From the NCBI GenBank assembly GCA_040752975.1, contig JBFMHF010000010.1:16544-80543 (forward strand): 64,000 nucleotides of DNA, written 5' to 3'. This stretch comes from JADLDB01 sp040752975 (GTDB lineage: Bacteria > Myxococcota > Myxococcia > Myxococcales > Myxococcaceae). A program made the translations under genes and the position numbers. The notes beneath the pieces are model-generated. The model had not been told where the DNA came from, did not search any database, and saw only the letters and a list, made by a program, of their open reading frames with translations. Of the stretch, positions 1 through 8,041 are shown in pieces. The stretch's first letter is position 1, and each line of letters opens with the position of its first letter.

Positions 1-1
1 T

Positions 2-1255
2 CGCCTCGGCGGCGCCTTCATCGGCCGTGGGGCGCTGCTCAGCGGCGTCAGCCAGGTCCGCGACGCCTTCCTCGAGCGGCAGTTGCCTCAGGCCTTCGCC
101 TCTTCCTCCTACTCGGGCGCGAAGGCCCAGGCGCTGGAAGGCCTGACCGCTCTCGACCCGGACGGCGGCGCCGGCCTCACCAACGCGCTGGACGCCTTCT
201 ACGGCGCGCTGCGGCAACTGACCCAGGCGCCGGGCGACGTGGGCAGCCGCCAGGCGGTGCTGGCCCAGGGGCGCAGTGTGGCGCTGGCCTTCAACCGGGC
301 CGCGCAGAACGTCGACGGGGCGCGCGACGGCCTCGACACACAGCTCGAGGCCAACGTGGCGCGCGTCAACGACCTCGCGCGAAGCCTCGCCACCCTCAAC
401 CAGCAGGTGCGCATCGAGCAGGCCTCGGGCGCGGCCCCGAACGATCTCCTCGACGCGCGCCTGCGCGTGCAGGACGAGCTGGTGCAGCTCACCGGCGCGG
501 CCGTCGTCTCCGACGACGACGGCAACGTGAACCTCCAACTGCCGGGCGGCGGCGCGCTGGTCAACGCGGACCTTTGGGCCACGCTCTCCACCCGGGCCGA
601 CCCCTCCAACGGCGGCCACCTGGCCGTCTTCCTCACGCCCGCGGGCTCGAGCGCTCCCGTCCAGTTGCCCAACGGCGCCCTGGGCGGCGCGCTGGGAGGC
701 GTGCTGGATGCCCGCGACGGAGCGCTGGCCACCGCCGAGGCCTCGCTCGACGCGCTGGCCTTCGACTTCGCGGGCGCCGTCAACACCGCGCACCGCAACG
801 GCGTGGGACTGGACGGCGTGGGCAACCGCGACTTCTTCACCGCGCCGGCCGCCGCGACGGGCGCCGCGCGAGCCCTCGCCGTCGACCCCGGGCTGCTGGC
901 GGATCCACGCCAGTTGGGGGCCGCGGCCAGCGCCGCCTCTCTGCCCGGCGACGGGAGCAACCTCTTCGCCCTCATCCAGACCGAAGGGGCCGCGCTGTCC
1001 AACGGGCTCGACGTCTTCGACGGCCTCGCCGCCGCCATCGCCACCTGGGGCAGCGCGGTGGACTCGGCGCGCACCGCCAGCGCCCGCGACGGGGCCGTCC
1101 TCGACCAGCTCTCGGCGATGCGCGAGTCCGCCTCCGGCGTCTCCATCGACGAGGAGATGATCGCCCTCACCACCTCCCAGCGCGCCTACGAGGCGGTGCT
1201 GAAAGTCATCCAGACCACCGACGAGATGCTCGACACCCTGCTGAAGCTCCGCTGA
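2..1255 (+). CDS. flgK: Flagellar hook-associated protein 1 (FlgK), 5' end missing
   Basis: This is the C-terminal 417 residues of FlgK, the first hook-filament junction protein, exported through the flagellar secretion system. The reading frame is already open at base 2, so the start lies outside the window. Early residues (GVSQVRDAFLERQ) and the segment with LNQQVRIEQASG and NDLLDARLRVQDEL match the FlgK helical core. The C-terminus (SIDEEMIALTTSQRAYEAVLKVIQTTDEMLDTLLKLR) is the standard FlgK/FlgE-type D0 helix. flgL follows after 8 bp, as in most flagellar clusters. The family assignment is secure; only the start is unknown. Confidence 0.95.
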   Translation, partial: RLGGAFIGRGALLSGVSQVRDAFLERQLPQAFASSSYSGAKAQALEGLTALDPDGGAGLTNALDAFYGALRQLTQAPGDVGSRQAVLAQGRSVALAFNRAAQNVDGARDGLDTQLEANVARVNDLARSLATLNQQVRIEQASGAAPNDLLDARLRVQDELVQLTGAAVVSDDDGNVNLQLPGGGALVNADLWATLSTRADPSNGGHLAVFLTPAGSSAPVQLPNGALGGALGGVLDARDGALATAEASLDALAFDFAGAVNTAHRNGVGLDGVGNRDFFTAPAAATGAARALAVDPGLLADPRQLGAAASAASLPGDGSNLFALIQTEGAALSNGLDVFDGLAAAIATWGSAVDSARTASARDGAVLDQLSAMRESASGVSIDEEMIALTTSQRAYEAVLKVIQTTDEMLDTLLKLR

Positions 1256-1263
1256 GGCCCACC

Positions 1264-2145
1264 ATGCGCGTCACCGATCGCCTCCTCTTCGAGAACGCCG
1301 CCAGGCACGCCGCCAGCGCGCGGGAACGCTTCGAGGCCGCCAGCCGGGAAGCGGCCACCGGCGTGCGCGTACGGCACCCCGAGGACGACCCCGCAGCCGC
1401 CAGCGTGATGGCCCGCACCATCTCCCAGGCCGGGCGGGACGGGGCCATCGCGAAGACGCTGGGCACCGCCTCCGACGAACTCGCCCACGCCGAGCTGGCG
1501 CTCGACGGCGTGTCCGCCGCCCTGTCCCGCGCGCGGGAGCTCGCGGTGCAGCTGTCCAACGCCACCTACAGCGCCAACGAGCGCGCGGCCGCCGCCCAGG
1601 AAGTCAACGGCCTCTTCGAGACGGTGCTGGGGCAGCTCAACCGCAAGGTGGGCCACCGCTACGTCTTTGGCGGCTTCCAGGACGACGCGCCGCCCTTCGA
1701 CGCGACGGGCGCCTACCTCGGCGACACCGGCGTGCGCGAGGTGGAGGTGGCGCCGGGCGTCACGGTGCCCGCGTCCATCCGCGCGGACGTGGCCTTGAAG
1801 GGCGCGGGCGGCGGCGTGGACGTGCTGGCCACCCTGCAGGCGCTGTCCACCGCGCTGGCCGCCAACAACGTGGCCGGTGTCCAGGGCACGCTGGACGCTC
1901 TGGACACGGGCATCGCCCAGGTGGCGCGGGCCCGGAGCGAGGCGGGCAGCCACTTGAACGTGATGGACGCGGCCGGCGCCGCCGCCCTCGCCGCGCGCAC
2001 CGACGCCCAGGCGCGCCTGTCCCACCTCGCCGACGCCGACATCATCGACGCCGCGTCCCGCCTCGCCCAGGCCGAGCGCGCGCTGGACGCGGCCCTCACC
2101 GCGGCGGCCAGGACGTTCCAGCCCTCGCTGTTGGACAAGCTGTAG
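1264..2145 (+). CDS. flgL: Flagellar hook-associated protein 3 (FlgL)
   Basis: FlgL (293 aa) is the second hook-filament junction protein. The start ATG at 1264 gives the flagellin-like N-terminus MRVTDRLLFENAARHA, and the open frame upstream of it is only GC-driven. Residues 1-140 look like the flagellin N-terminal D0/D1 helix, including ATGVRVRHPEDDPAAA and a VFGGF turn. The C-terminal helix (LSHLADADIIDAASRLAQAERALDAAL) is the matching partner. It lies between flgK and an unknown gene, with a 15-bp gap to the latter. Length fits the family (about 290-320 aa). Confidence 0.94.
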   Translation: MRVTDRLLFENAARHAASARERFEAASREAATGVRVRHPEDDPAAASVMARTISQAGRDGAIAKTLGTASDELAHAELALDGVSAALSRARELAVQLSNATYSANERAAAAQEVNGLFETVLGQLNRKVGHRYVFGGFQDDAPPFDATGAYLGDTGVREVEVAPGVTVPASIRADVALKGAGGGVDVLATLQALSTALAANNVAGVQGTLDALDTGIAQVARARSEAGSHLNVMDAAGAAALAARTDAQARLSHLADADIIDAASRLAQAERALDAALTAAARTFQPSLLDKL

Positions 2146-2160
2146 GCAGGAGGACGGGCG

Positions 2161-4434
2161 ATGCAGGCGGCCGTGCCTCTCGACGCCCCACAGCTCCGCC
2201 AGGCCGAGCGCCGCGGCCGGAGCGTGACGGACGTGCGCATCCGCCGCCTCCTCACCCTCTTCCGCGCGCGGCTGCGCGTCATCAGGGCCCGCCTCGACCC
2301 CACCACGGGCGCCGCCGTCGCGCTGCTGCCCGCGCTCTTCCACGCCACCTTCCCGTGGGTGGGGCTCAAGAGCGATGCGCCCGGCGTGGAGGACGTGCGC
2401 GCGTCGATGCGGTGGATGAAGCTGGCGCGCGACTTCGACCTCCCGCCGCCCACCGGCATCCAGCGCGGCCGCCGCCTCGTCGCGGCGCTGCTCATCACTC
2501 CGCACGACGCCGGCCTCGACGTGCACGTGGTGCCGGCGCCCAACCTGACGCCCGCCGACGAGCAGCGCATCGCCCAGCGCGCCCGCGCCGTGGAGACGCT
2601 GCTGCGGCGGCGCCTCCTCGCCATCGCCATCACCGCCACCGGGCCCTCGGCCCAGCCGTACGACGCGGCCTCGAAGAGCCGCCTCCTCTCCGGCGGCGCG
2701 CTCCTGGCGGGCCGGCTGCCCGACGCCTTCTTCACCTCCGGCGGGCCCTCCAGCGACCCCCTCGCTGCGGAGCTCTGGCGCACCGCCCCCACCGAGGCTG
2801 CGCGGGTGATGGCCCACCTCACCCTCGACGGCTGGCCGTCGGGCGAGGCCGCCGAGCTGGAGGAGGTGGCCGACCTGGCCCGCGCGGTGGCCCAGCCCCT
2901 CTGGCACTTCGCCGACGCCGGCCTCTTCATGGCCGCGCGCGCCGCCCTGCGCTCGAAGACGCCTTCGCTGCCCTTCTCGGCCTGCGCCCTGGCCACCCCG
3001 GAGGGGGCCGTGCGGCGAACTGCCCGCGCGCTGGCCCTGCACCTGGGGGCCCCGAAGTCCGTCGACGGCGCGACGCCCGCGGCCATTCTGGAGGTGGGCC
3101 GGGCCCTCGCGCTCGAGCTGACTCGCGCCGTCCGCCGGCTGCCGAGGGAAGACGGCGCCGCGCTGCGCACCTCCCTCGCCCAGACGACGCTGGGCGCGGG
3201 CTTCCCGCGGCTGCTGATGGCGCCACTGGCCGCGGCGCTGACGCGCGCAGGAAGGCGAGGGGACTTGCCCCCGCTGCGAGAAGTCCAGGGCACGCGTGCC
3301 GTGGAGGTGCGCCTCACCTCGGGCGGCGTGCTGGGCCAGGGGGCCCGCCCCGCCCAGGCCTGGGTGCGCGCGCTGGCGCTGCTGGGCCAGGTGCTGGGCC
3401 GCCCGGTGGCCCCCGCCCCCGCGCCGCCCGAGTGGAAGAAGCTGGCCCCCCGGCTGCTGGCGCCCGCGAGCCGGCGGACCCTGGTGCTGGACGTCGCGCC
3501 GCTGGACGTGCCTGGGCCTCCGTACGATCCACTCAACCGCGGGGAGGGCCGCCGCCTGGCGCTCTCCGGAGGCCTCCTGGTGTCGCTCAAGCCTCGCGGC
3601 CGGCCGTCGGCGCGCGAGGTGCGCGCGGTGGAGGTGGCGCGCCTCTTCCTGCGGGAAGCCCTCGCGGGCACCCAGCTCGACTTCGTCGCGCGCGGCACCG
3701 AGGTGCAGTCCCTGGAGGCGCGCCTCACCCGCCTCGCCCGGCGCGTCCGCGCGCAGGTGCCCACCCGCCCGATGGCGGTGGAGGTGGGCGGCGACGTGGT
3801 GGTGGTGGCGCAGGATGGCTTCAAGCAGCACCCGGAGCCGTCATTCGCGCGGCGCCCCGTGCGCTGCGCCTTCGACCCCGAGGCGCCGGACTTCGGGGCG
3901 GACGCCACCCAGGGCCGCGACGTGCCGGCCGGCCCGCAGCTCCAGTGCTTCGCCTGGTGCGACGACGAGAAGACGGCGCGGCTGCTCACCACCGACGACG
4001 CGGGCCGCGTGCTGCGCGAGACGGTGCCTCTGGTGCACGCGGAGGCCTGGCTGAGCGAAGCCCAGGCGTTGCTGCGCGCCGAGCCCCAGGCGGCGCTGTC
4101 GGTGCGCGCCGCCAACGGCATGACGCGCGCGGCCCTCGCCCTGCCGCCCGCCCTCGCGCCTGACGTGGTGGTGGCGCTCAAGGGCCGGCTGCCCTTCGGC
4201 CTCGAGCTCGAGCTGGACGGCGAGCGCTACGGCGGGCCGTCCGCGCTGCCCTGGAGCGCCGCGGCCCTCACCATCCTCTCGAAGTGGCCGCCGGGCGTGC
4301 GCGGCCGCATCTGCTTCGCCGCCGTCGACGTGCTGGCGGGCGAGGAGCCGGCGTCGGGCCTTCTCCGCCTCTACGCGCGCTCGCTGGCGCTGCGCCGGCT
4401 CAACACCCACATCGAGGCTCTCACACGCACCTAA
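2161..4434 (+). CDS. Protein of unknown function inside the flagellin cluster (757 aa)
   Basis: I do not recognise this protein. The ATG at 2161 follows a purine-rich GCAGGAGGACGGGCG leader, a good ribosome site. The protein has no signal peptide, no clear membrane segment and no nucleotide-binding motif that I can see. It is rich in Ala, Arg and Leu, with many predicted helices. The second half (from about residue 400) is more beta-like, with a VDVLAGEE turn near the end. Its position between flgL (15 bp upstream) and flagellin (79 bp downstream), on the same strand, suggests a flagellum-related role such as filament assembly or flagellin modification. I see no glycosyltransferase or methyltransferase signature. 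Its TAA stop overlaps the -35-like element of the flagellin promoter. Confidence 0.8.
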   Translation: MQAAVPLDAPQLRQAERRGRSVTDVRIRRLLTLFRARLRVIRARLDPTTGAAVALLPALFHATFPWVGLKSDAPGVEDVRASMRWMKLARDFDLPPPTGIQRGRRLVAALLITPHDAGLDVHVVPAPNLTPADEQRIAQRARAVETLLRRRLLAIAITATGPSAQPYDAASKSRLLSGGALLAGRLPDAFFTSGGPSSDPLAAELWRTAPTEAARVMAHLTLDGWPSGEAAELEEVADLARAVAQPLWHFADAGLFMAARAALRSKTPSLPFSACALATPEGAVRRTARALALHLGAPKSVDGATPAAILEVGRALALELTRAVRRLPREDGAALRTSLAQTTLGAGFPRLLMAPLAAALTRAGRRGDLPPLREVQGTRAVEVRLTSGGVLGQGARPAQAWVRALALLGQVLGRPVAPAPAPPEWKKLAPRLLAPASRRTLVLDVAPLDVPGPPYDPLNRGEGRRLALSGGLLVSLKPRGRPSAREVRAVEVARLFLREALAGTQLDFVARGTEVQSLEARLTRLARRVRAQVPTRPMAVEVGGDVVVVAQDGFKQHPEPSFARRPVRCAFDPEAPDFGADATQGRDVPAGPQLQCFAWCDDEKTARLLTTDDAGRVLRETVPLVHAEAWLSEAQALLRAEPQAALSVRAANGMTRAALALPPALAPDVVVALKGRLPFGLELELDGERYGGPSALPWSAAALTILSKWPPGVRGRICFAAVDVLAGEEPASGLLRLYARSLALRRLNTHIEALTRT

Positions 4435-4459
4435 AGGACTTCGGCCGCGGTGCCGAACA
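4432..4459 (+). promoter_or_regulatory. Sigma28 (FliA)-like promoter of flagellin
   Basis: TAAA at 4432-4435 is followed after 16 bp by GCCGAACA at 4452-4459. The sigma28 consensus is TAAA-N15-GCCGATAA, so the -10 part differs at two positions and the spacing is one base long. The TAA of the upstream 757-aa gene forms part of the -35 element. The site is 55 bp before the flagellin start, and fliA is encoded at 16394-17131. No other promoter-like element is visible in this gap. Confidence 0.5.
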
Positions 4460-4472
4460 GACAGGCGGAGGC

Positions 4473-4489
4473 GACGACTTCACGTCGTC
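4473..4489 (+). promoter_or_regulatory. Stem-loop in the flagellin mRNA leader
   Basis: GACGAC, loop TTCAC, GTCGTC: a perfect 6-bp stem 24 bp before the flagellin ATG and 9 bp before the AGGAGA ribosome site. It could stabilise the abundant flagellin transcript or tune translation. That role is inference from position only. Confidence 0.4.
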
Positions 4490-4513
4490 TTCACCACAGG
4501 AGAAACAACCACC

Positions 4514-5341
4514 ATGGCCATGTCGATTCGCACCAACGTCTCGTCGCTGAATGCTCAGCGCAACCTGTACCAGACCCAGGGGCAGCTGGACTCGTCGCTC
4601 TCGCGCCTGTCCAGCGGCTACCGCATCACCAAGGCCGGCGACGACGCCGCGGGCCTCGGCATCAGCGTCAACCTCGAGGCGCAGATCCGCAGCTACAACC
4701 AGGGCGTCCGCAACGCCAACGACGGCATCTCGCTGATCCAGACGGCGGAAGCGGCGATGAACGAGCAATCCAACATCCTGTCGCGCCTGCGCGAGCTGGC
4801 CATGCAGTCGGCGTCTGACGGCATCGGCAACACCGAGCGCGGCTACATCCAGAGCGAGGTGGACGAGCAGGTGGCGGAGATCGAGCGGGTCGCGCAGGCC
4901 ACCGAGTTCAACGGCCAGAAGCTGCTCGACGGCAGCGCCACCGCGCTCGACTTCCAGGTGGGCATCCGGAACGTGGCGGCCAACGACCGCATCAGCGTCA
5001 CCACCGTCGACGCCACGACCGCGACGCTGGGTGTGGACACGCTGGACCTGTCCACCAAGGCGGGCGCGCAGGCGGCCCTGGCCACCATCGACACCGCGCT
5101 GCAGACGCTGTCGACGGCGCGCGCCACCCTCGGCGCGGCGGGCAACCGGTTCAACTCGGCGGTGGCCTCCATCCAGGCCTCGAGCGAGTCGCTGTCGGCC
5201 GCCAACAGCCGCATCCGCGACGTGGACGTGGCCGAGGAGACCAGCCGCATGGCTCGCTCCCAGGTGCTGATGCAGGCCGGCGTGTCGGTCCTCGCACAGG
5301 CCAACCAGATGCCGCAGATCGCCCTCAAGCTGCTCGGGTGA
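4514..5341 (+). CDS. fliC: Flagellin
   Basis: Filament subunit of 275 aa, close to a minimal flagellin. Residues 1-140 are the N-terminal D0/D1 region (MAMSIRTNVSSLNAQRNL, then LSSGYRITKAGDDAAGLGIS). Residues about 190-275 are the C-terminal D1/D0 region, ending VLAQANQMPQIALKLLG. Only about 50 residues lie between them, so the surface-exposed D2/D3 domains are absent. The start ATG (4514) has AGGAGA eight bases upstream; a second ATG at 4520 would give MSIRTN. A sigma28-like promoter precedes the gene and fliD-fliS follow. It is the only flagellin gene in the window. Confidence 0.97.
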   Translation: MAMSIRTNVSSLNAQRNLYQTQGQLDSSLSRLSSGYRITKAGDDAAGLGISVNLEAQIRSYNQGVRNANDGISLIQTAEAAMNEQSNILSRLRELAMQSASDGIGNTERGYIQSEVDEQVAEIERVAQATEFNGQKLLDGSATALDFQVGIRNVAANDRISVTTVDATTATLGVDTLDLSTKAGAQAALATIDTALQTLSTARATLGAAGNRFNSAVASIQASSESLSAANSRIRDVDVAEETSRMARSQVLMQAGVSVLAQANQMPQIALKLLG

Positions 5342-5368
5342 TGAGCCGATGAAGTGAAGGAAGGACGG

Positions 5369-5396
5369 GGCCCGGGCGCCGCCAAGCCTCCGGGCC
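5369..5396 (+). terminator. Hairpin between flagellin and fliD
   Basis: GGCCCGG (5369-5375) pairs perfectly with CCGGGCC (5390-5396) across a 14-base loop, 28 bp after the flagellin stop. There is no T-tract, so it is more likely a partial terminator or an mRNA-stabilising 3' structure. This would allow high flagellin and lower fliD expression from one promoter (inference). Confidence 0.35.
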
Positions 5397-5433
5397 TCGT
5401 CGTCGTGAAGGAACCTCGAGGAGGAGCGCCACC

Positions 5434-6795
5434 ATGACCATCGACGCCCGCTTCCGTGCCGGTGGCCTCGCCTCGGGGCTCGACTCCAACGCCATCATCG
5501 ACCAGCTGGTGTCGCTGGAGAAGCGGCCCATCGACCTCCTGGCTGCGCGCCAGGACGCGCTCAAGGTGCAGGTCAGCCTGCTGGGCGACCTGGCCAGCCG
5601 CCTGTCGGCGCTGCAGAAGGCGGCGAAGAGCCTGAAGCGGGACGGGGTGCTGCGGCTGTCCACCGGCTCCACTCCGACGAACTTCTCCGTCACCCCCACC
5701 ACGGGCGGCACCGCCGGCCGCTTCTCGGTGGAGGTGCAGGCCCTGGCCCAGGCGGCGAAGGCGCGCAGCGCGGCCTTCACTCCGGGCGTCGACGTGGTGC
5801 GGGGCGGCACGCTGGACCTGACGGTGATGGGGCAGACCACCAGCGTGACGCTGACCGACGGGATGACGCTGTCCGAGGTGGCCTCGGCGGTGAACGCCTC
5901 CGGCGCGGCCGTCTCTGCCACCGTGCTGTCCGACGGGACGCGCGAGTACCTTTCGCTGACCAACCGCGACACCGGCTACCCGCTGTCGGGCGCGCCGGGC
6001 GACGCCCTGTCCATCACCGAGACCTCCACCGGCAGCCTGGGCCAGCCGCTGGGTCTGACCCTCACCCAGGCGGCGGCCAACGCCACGGTGGTGGTGGACG
6101 GCCTCAGCGTGAGCCGGATGAGCAACGAGTTGTCGGACGTGCTGCCGGGCGTGAAGCTGTCGCTCAAGAGCACCGGCGCTGTCGAGGACGTGGTGCTGGG
6201 CTACGACACCGAGGCCACCAGGAAGAACCTCGAGGCCTTCGTCACCGCCTACAACGACGTGCTGTCCGCCGTGCAGCGGCAGCTCAACGTGGCGCCCGGC
6301 GCGGACCGCTCGAAGACGTTGGCCGGCGACTCGGTGGTGCGCAGCGTGCAGAGCGCGCTGCAGAAGGTGGTGGCGGCCACGGTGCCCGGGCTGGGCACGG
6401 TGCGGGCGCTGGCTGACCTGGGCGTGCAGACGAGCCGCGACGGCAGCCTGAGCATCGACGAGGTCAAGCTGAGCGCCGCCATCACCCGTGAGAGCACGTC
6501 GGTCGACGCGCTCTTCACCACGGCCAGCACCGGCCTGAGCGACGTGGTGGACGACCTGGTCGACCAGTACACCGCGCCGTCCAGCGGCCTCATCACCGCG
6601 CGCAAGGACGGACTGAACCAGAGCATCAAGCGGATGGACGCGACGCTGGAGCAGATGAACGCGCGGCTCGACGGCTACCGCCGCAACCTGATCGCCCAGT
6701 TCACCGCGATGGAGACGGTGGTGAGCGGCTTCAAGTCCATCGGCAACTACCTGACCAACAACCCGTTCCCGAAGATCGGTGGGAGTGACTCATGA
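5434..6795 (+). CDS. fliD: Flagellar filament cap / hook-associated protein 2 (FliD)
   Basis: FliD (453 aa) forms the cap under which flagellin polymerises. The N-terminus FRAGGLASGLDSNAIIDQLVSLEKRPIDLL (about residues 6-35) is diagnostic of the FliD N-terminal domain. The C-terminal domain covers about residues 220-440. It includes NLEAFVTAYNDVLSAVQ and a coiled-coil tail (SIKRMDATLEQMNARLDGYRRNLIAQFTAMETVVS). The ATG has GAGGAGGAG ten bases upstream. The TGA overlaps the fliS ATG by 4 bp, showing translational coupling. Confidence 0.96.
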   Translation: MTIDARFRAGGLASGLDSNAIIDQLVSLEKRPIDLLAARQDALKVQVSLLGDLASRLSALQKAAKSLKRDGVLRLSTGSTPTNFSVTPTTGGTAGRFSVEVQALAQAAKARSAAFTPGVDVVRGGTLDLTVMGQTTSVTLTDGMTLSEVASAVNASGAAVSATVLSDGTREYLSLTNRDTGYPLSGAPGDALSITETSTGSLGQPLGLTLTQAAANATVVVDGLSVSRMSNELSDVLPGVKLSLKSTGAVEDVVLGYDTEATRKNLEAFVTAYNDVLSAVQRQLNVAPGADRSKTLAGDSVVRSVQSALQKVVAATVPGLGTVRALADLGVQTSRDGSLSIDEVKLSAAITRESTSVDALFTTASTGLSDVVDDLVDQYTAPSSGLITARKDGLNQSIKRMDATLEQMNARLDGYRRNLIAQFTAMETVVSGFKSIGNYLTNNPFPKIGGSDS

Positions 6796-7181
6796 ACGCC
6801 GCCCGCGCCTACGCCCGCACCCAGCAGGAGACCGCCTCGAAGGAGCGCCTGATGGTGCTGCTCTTCGAGGCCGCGCTGAAGCACATCCGCGCCGGGGCCA
6901 CCGCGCTGGAGGCCGGGAAGCGGCAGGAGGCGGTGGCGCCGCTCACCAGGGCGGGGGACATCGTCACCGAGCTGTCGGCCACTCTGGACGTGACGCGCGC
7001 GCCCGAGCTGGGGCAGGTGCTGAAGGACGTGTACCTCTTCGTCTCGGGTCGCCTCATCCGCGCGGCGGCGACGGGGCAGGCGGACGCGGCGCGGGAGGCC
7101 GAGCGGGTGTTCGCCCCCATCGTCGACGCCTTCTCCGCGGCGGTGGCGCAGCAGGCTGGTCCCGTCGAGGCCGGCCGGTGA
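6792..7181 (+). CDS. fliS: Flagellin chaperone FliS
   Basis: FliS (129 aa) is the export chaperone that binds the flagellin C-terminus in the cytoplasm. The sequence AARAYARTQQETASKERLMVLLFEAALKHIRAG is typical, with the Y-x-x-x-Q and LxxLLFEAAL features in the first 40 residues. The rest is a predicted all-alpha bundle of the usual length. It overlaps fliD by 4 bp, and its stop overlaps the GTG of the next gene, so the three genes form one translationally coupled set after flagellin. Confidence 0.95.
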   Translation: MNAARAYARTQQETASKERLMVLLFEAALKHIRAGATALEAGKRQEAVAPLTRAGDIVTELSATLDVTRAPELGQVLKDVYLFVSGRLIRAAATGQADAAREAERVFAPIVDAFSAAVAQQAGPVEAGR

Positions 7182-7435
7182 CGCTCGCGGGCGCCCTCGC
7201 CGAGGTGAAGGCGGCGCTGGAGGCCGGGGACGCGCTGCGCGCCGCGGAGGCGATGCAGCCCGCGCTGGCCGCGCTCGAGGCGGCTCGCAACGCCCGTCAG
7301 CCTCCAAACGAAGAGGTGGCGCGTCTGGTGGCCGAATGTCAGCCGCTGGTCGAGCGCCTGCGCGCGGGCCTCGAGCGCCAGCTGGGGGAGCTCGGCGCCA
7401 GCGCTCGCGCCCACCGGGCCTACGGGGCGCGCTGA
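7178..7435 (+). CDS. Small helical protein, candidate FliT-like chaperone (85 aa)
   Basis: The start is GTG at 7178, overlapping the fliS stop (GTGA). The protein is all-helical and Ala/Glu/Leu-rich, with two stretches likely to form a helical hairpin: GALAEVKAALEAGDALRAAEAM, broken here by Gln and Pro, and LVERLRAGLERQLGEL. FliT, the FliD chaperone, is a small helical protein normally encoded right after fliS, so position and size suggest FliT. Sequence identity alone does not prove it, because FliT-family proteins diverge strongly. FlgN-like or FlaG-like alternatives are possible. Confidence 0.6.
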   Translation: MTLAGALAEVKAALEAGDALRAAEAMQPALAALEAARNARQPPNEEVARLVAECQPLVERLRAGLERQLGELGASARAHRAYGAR

Positions 7436-7461
7436 GGCCCGACGGTTGTGGCGCGCCGCCC

Positions 7462-7680
7462 GGAGACGATGCCCGCGGGGGCTCCGTGCCGGATGGCGGG
7501 CAGCGCTGAGGCCATGCAGCGGCCGGGAGCGCCGCGAGGAGACGATGCCCGCGCCGGCTTCATGTCGGATGGGGTCAGCGCAGCGGCTCATCGGGCGGGG
7601 AGCGGCCGGGAGACGACGCCTGCGCGAGGCACCATTCGTGGCTGGCGTGGCGCGGTGTGGTCCATCGGCCGGATGCGCCG
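7462..7680. repeat. Degenerate tandem repeat, unit 71-76 bp, about three copies
   Basis: A 16-base core, GGAGACGATGCCCGCG, occurs at 7462-7477 and 7538-7553. A variant (GGAGACGACGCCTGCG) occurs at 7609-7624, giving spacings of 76 and 71 bp. Intervening sequence also aligns: each unit carries a CGGATGG block and a GCGGCCGGGAG-like block. It lies in the roughly 600-bp gene-free stretch 7436-8041 between the flagellin set and the NtrC gene. The rest of that stretch holds only implausible open frames with no ribosome sites, and I call no gene there. Confidence 0.6.
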
Positions 7681-8041
7681 CCAGGAGGCTTCGCACGCGC
7701 GTCTGGCCTCGCGCCGTACCAGGGCGACGGCACGAAAGAGAAGTCGTCCGGGTGCGGGGCAGCGCTCGTTTCGACGACAGGGGCGTGGACGGCAGAAGCC
7801 GACCAGGTCGCGTCACATCTGCTTCGGCCGCGTCTCCACCGGCGAGAAGCAGGACACGAGGGCGCCCACTTCCGCTGCGGCGTCATGAAGACGCCGCCCC
7901 GGGCGTCACTCACGGGAAGCGGGACACCTGCGAGGCGGCCTCGCGACGACGTCGACCGCCCCGCATCACCCGCGAGAGGAGAAACATGGGCGCGACGGCT
8001 CGAGCGTGAGGGAAGTGCAGCCTTTGGGGGCCAGAGGCCTC

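Noticed and set aside
1186..3831. 881-codon - strand open frame opposite flgL and the unknown 757-aa gene
   Set aside because: Low-complexity Arg/Gly/His composition and overlap with secure + strand genes show it to be a shadow.
7446..8009. Open frames in the 7.4-8.0 kb gap
   Set aside because: They are Arg-rich, lack ribosome sites, cross the degenerate repeat and resemble no protein family.
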